The notes under the pieces: generated by a model
Told to the model about the DNA's origin: nothing
Databases searched by the model: none
The model's input: only the letters and a program-made list of their open reading frames with translations
Shown here: in pieces, positions 5,377-7,445 of the stretch
Layout of the letters: each line of letters starts with the position of its first letter
Numbering within the stretch: the stretch's first letter is position 1
Assembly (NCBI GenBank): GCA_913061385.1
Contig: CAJXTM010000159.1
Location: 1-7,445, forward strand
Origin: an uncultured Rhodopirellula sp.
GTDB lineage: Bacteria > Planctomycetota > Planctomycetia > Pirellulales > Pirellulaceae
Direction: 5' to 3'
Length of the DNA: 7,445 nt
Translations under genes and position numbers: made by a program

Positions 5377-5868
5377 GTGATGGATGAGGAAACGCTGACT
5401 GCCTACCACGAATCTGGCCACGCAGTGATTGCCTATGCGTTGGGTGGTACCGTGCAGGGGATGCAACTTGGTGGTGAAGCTGACGATTGGCTACCGGCCC
5501 GTTTTGGAGACTGCAGGATCCAGTGGGGAAGGGTAGATCCAAATCTCGACTGGCAGCGAAAACGCGAGATACTCACAATACTGGCTGGTCCAGTAGTCGA
5601 GATGGTTTATCGGGGTGAACGCATCCATCCAGCCCTTTACGGGCCTTGGAAGCATGATTGGGAGCAAGCCTGGCAAACTGCGACACCGATGTGGGCTGAC
5701 GAGCAGCGACGCATGGGTGCGTTGGAGAACATCATGGTGGAATTAAATCGACAGGTGCAGTTGGAGCAGATTTGGGCTGCAATCGCTGCATTGGCTGACG
5801 AATTGGTCGCCCATGAAATGCTGGAAGAAGAACACGTTGAGGATGTGCTTGGTTTCTGGTTTCGCTAG
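5377..5868 (+). CDS. Stand-alone M41 (FtsH peptidase-like) zinc metallopeptidase domain protein
   Basis: Putative zinc protease of 163 aa that keeps only the peptidase part of the FtsH family and lacks the AAA ATPase and membrane segments. H11-E-S-G-H15-A-V is the H-E-x-x-H zinc and catalytic motif, close to the N-terminus. I-L-A-G-P-V-V-E-M-V-Y-R-G (68-80) matches the A-G-x-x-A-E region of FtsH, and Asp94 in K-H-D-W-E-Q-A is a candidate third zinc ligand, in the place of the FtsH N-D-L motif. The C-terminal half is helical and rich in Glu and Leu. GTG at 5377 and ATG at 5380 are adjacent; AGGTGA (5364-5369) is 7 bases from the GTG and 10 from the ATG, so either could be used. With no ATPase it probably acts on short or unfolded peptides, or serves another ATPase; that is inference. 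I recall similar short proteins in other planctomycetes but not a described function. Confidence 0.75.
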   Translation: MMDEETLTAYHESGHAVIAYALGGTVQGMQLGGEADDWLPARFGDCRIQWGRVDPNLDWQRKREILTILAGPVVEMVYRGERIHPALYGPWKHDWEQAWQTATPMWADEQRRMGALENIMVELNRQVQLEQIWAAIAALADELVAHEMLEEEHVEDVLGFWFR

Positions 5869-5890
5869 CCAACCGGTTCATTTGATGGCA

Positions 5891-5924
5891 ATTCTCGAGT
5901 ATCTATACAGAGGAGATCGAGAAT
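5891..5924. repeat. Perfect inverted repeat ATTCTCGA-N18-TCGAGAAT around a ribosome site
   Basis: Arms 5891-5898 and 5917-5924 are perfect and 18 bases apart. The loop contains AGAGGAGA, a strong Shine-Dalgarno, and the right arm ends inside the ATG at 5923. As RNA it would present the ribosome site in a loop while pairing part of the start codon. It could instead be a DNA site for a dimeric regulator. Confidence 0.45.
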
Positions 5925-6087
5925 GAGTCCCCTGCCGTTCGGCGTATTTGGGCCCGATTTTGCAGGCCGACTCCGTACACACAGTCAGTGGACAAGACTG
6001 CAGCAGTTTGAGAATAGAGTTTATTTTCCAGTTGCAGGAACTGGCTCAGTTGCTTTTTCGGCGTTGGCTTGTCGGCGTGCCCGCTGA
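5923..6087 (+). CDS. Possible small protein of 54 aa, unknown
   Basis: The frame begins M-S-P-L-P-F-G-V-F-G-P-D-F and ends C-R-R-A-R. What supports it is an excellent ribosome site: AGGAG at 5911-5915, 7 bases before the ATG. Codons 1-33 lie in the gap downstream of the M41 gene, and the rest is antisense to the end of the TPR gene. There is no signal peptide, membrane segment or known motif. The overlap and the lack of a recognisable family make chance quite possible. Confidence 0.3.
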   Translation: MSPLPFGVFGPDFAGRLRTHSQWTRLQQFENRVYFPVAGTGSVAFSALACRRAR

Positions 6088-7408
6088 ATCAACCGATTTA
6101 ACTGCATGCGAATGACTGGCGAGTTGGGGCTTCGCTTGATGGCGATCTGCAAACCTTCGATTGCCTGCTCCAGATAATTTCGTGCAGCCTCGCGTTCACC
6201 CTGCCTTACCTTTAATTCGGCAAGCGATTCAAGCGTGTCGCTGTGGCGGCGTTCATAAAGGAGAACATTGGGTGAAGTCTTAATCAGGGATTCATAGATT
6301 TGTAGGACTTCCTTCCAAGTATCTTCTGCGGCTTTGTACTTGTTTATTCGCATCTGACGTTCGGCGAAAGTTGTGCGTATCGAGGCGTACAGTGCTTTGA
6401 CGTGTGGTAGATCAGGTGACGTTTTTAATAATTGCATGCACAATTCATGGGCTTCAACTGAGCGGCGTAAGTAATCCATGTTGAAAGTTTCAGTATTGCA
6501 CAGCGTTAAAGCCAGTTCGTATCGGATTGCATCTAATGTTGGGTTTGCAGCGAGCAGTTCTCGAAACAAAGCAATCGAACTCTGGATTGACTGTTCTGCT
6601 TCGGTGCGATGGCGGGCAAGTGAAGCAGTCACAGCCTTATCCCGATATGCTCGGGCTAGTTCCACTTTGTATTGTTGGTCTTCGGGATGCTCGCTTGTCA
6701 ATTTTGTTAAGACATCGATCGATTCTTGGAGGACGATTCGAGCCCTCTGGATTCCTGGTTTGGGATCAGTCAATCGGAATCTTCGTGACAGCGACAATCG
6801 ACCTCCGCCTTGATTCGGATTTGGCTCGTCGAGGCCGATCCTTGTAGCGTGTGATGCCACCAGGCGGTGTGCAATCGCATATTGAAAGCGTCCTTCATCG
6901 GTTGCCATGACGTCAGGGCAGGATTGCAGCAAACTCTTTGTTCGGAAAAAGATGTTGTCGGCGTGCTTGAGCCGCCCACGCAGACCAGTGATTAGTGCTA
7001 GTTCATTCAAAATAGCGGCTTGGGCGATAACATGTGCTGTTTCATCAGGGTCACACGCTGCCAGTTCTCGTGTCCTTTTCAAGGATTCATTGAAAGCCGC
7101 TTCTGCCCTCTGCAAATCACCGAACCGCATGCTTATATCACCGGCATACTTCGCTGCAATTGCAGATTCTGCAAGCAGATCTTTGCTGTTGTTTCGACCT
7201 AATTCATCAAAAAATCCAAGTAGTGAATTCAGTAATTCAGCATCTTCCGCTGAGACATTGGGTGACGTTGTATCGGTTACCTCCGCGAGGAATTCAGCTC
7301 CTGTTTCTATTCCACGCCGGGATATGTTTTCCATGACTTCATTCAGTGCCTTGACTGCGACTTGCAGATTCTTCTCTGCGAGTAGTCGTTGCTTGTCCGC
7401 ATCATTTC
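6021..7408 (-). CDS. TPR-repeat protein, probable C-terminal part of a planctomycete Ser/Thr protein kinase (5' truncated)
   Basis: The frame is open from the stop at 6021-6023 to the right end of real sequence (7408), giving at least 461 aa. The Met at 7334 is internal: upstream codons read K-Q-R-L-L-A-E-K-N-L-Q-V-A-V-K-A-L-N-E-V, which continues a normal helix. In planctomycete membrane Ser/Thr kinases as I recall them, such a coiled helix (A-x-x-N-x-x-x-A-x-x-A-V) follows the transmembrane segment and leads into TPRs. The body matches that pattern, with helix pairs such as A-G-D-I-S-M-R-F-G-D-L-Q-R-A-E-A-A-F and later R-Q-G-E-R-E-A-A-R-N-Y-L-E-Q-A. The C-terminus is R-R-Q-A-N-A-E-K followed by a Pro/Thr-rich tail. 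If this reading is right, the TPRs sit outside the cytoplasmic membrane and bind partners that control the kinase. The kinase domain is not in the window, so a TPR-only protein is an alternative. The 3' end may overlap the small ORF at 5923-6087. Confidence 0.75.
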
Positions 7409-7445
7409 CTGTCTCTTATACACATCTGACGCTGCCGACGACTCC
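7409..7445 (-). other. Illumina Nextera i5/read-1 adapter (artificial sequence, reverse complement)
   Basis: Bases 7409-7427 are the reverse-complement Tn5 mosaic end CTGTCTCTTATACACATCT, 7428-7441 are GACGCTGCCGACGA, and 7442-7445 are CTCC, the start of the reverse complement of index GTAAGGAG. It is the same adapter arm and the same index as at the left end. Biological sequence stops at 7408. Confidence 0.98.

Noticed and set aside
6478..6847. Two overlapping plus-strand frames of 106-111 codons
   Set aside because: Both are antisense to the TPR gene, whose repeat pattern supports the minus strand.

Overview
The window looks like a 7.36 kb fragment of a planctomycete genome (a Pirellulaceae-type bacterium is the best guess), of medium GC by eye. 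The assignment rests on gene types: a CsrA with a long C-terminal extension, a response regulator fused to an RsbW-like ATPase domain, a stand-alone FtsH-type M41 peptidase, a secreted prolyl-oligopeptidase-like hydrolase, and a TPR protein resembling the C-terminal part of planctomycete Ser/Thr kinases. No rRNA, tRNA, CRISPR array, insertion sequence or phage gene was seen.

Both ends are synthetic. Bases 1-44 and 7409-7445 are Illumina Nextera read-1/i5 adapter, with an index matching S505/N505 at the left and its start repeated in reverse complement at the right. Only 45-7408 is biological, and it appears to be one tagmented molecule.

Layout: secreted alpha/beta hydrolase (+, 193-1167); leader region with a long hairpin (1168-1441); csrA (+, 1442-2092); convergent gap with two small hairpins; PAPS-dependent sulfotransferase (-, 2247-2906); hairpin-rich 382-base gap (2907-3288); REC-HATPase response regulator (+, 3289-4194); zinc-dependent NAD alcohol/polyol dehydrogenase (-, 4243-5283); 93-base divergent regulatory gap with a long-spaced inverted repeat; M41-like metallopeptidase (+, 5377-5868); possible 54-codon small ORF (+, 5923-6087); TPR region of a probable membrane Ser/Thr kinase (-, 6021 to the right edge, 5' truncated).

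The genes do not form an obvious operon. From csrA onward every annotated gene except the doubtful small ORF lies on the opposite strand from its neighbour, so each is probably its own transcription unit. The common theme is signalling: a post-transcriptional regulator, a response regulator whose ATPase domain has lost several expected residues, and a probable kinase fragment. The most interesting items are that degenerate REC-HATPase protein, the extended CsrA with its structured leader, the terminator-like hairpins that face away from csrA and the response regulator, and the inverted repeats flanking the M41 peptidase gene. I did not find a clear new multi-gene system such as a defence island or secondary-metabolite cluster.
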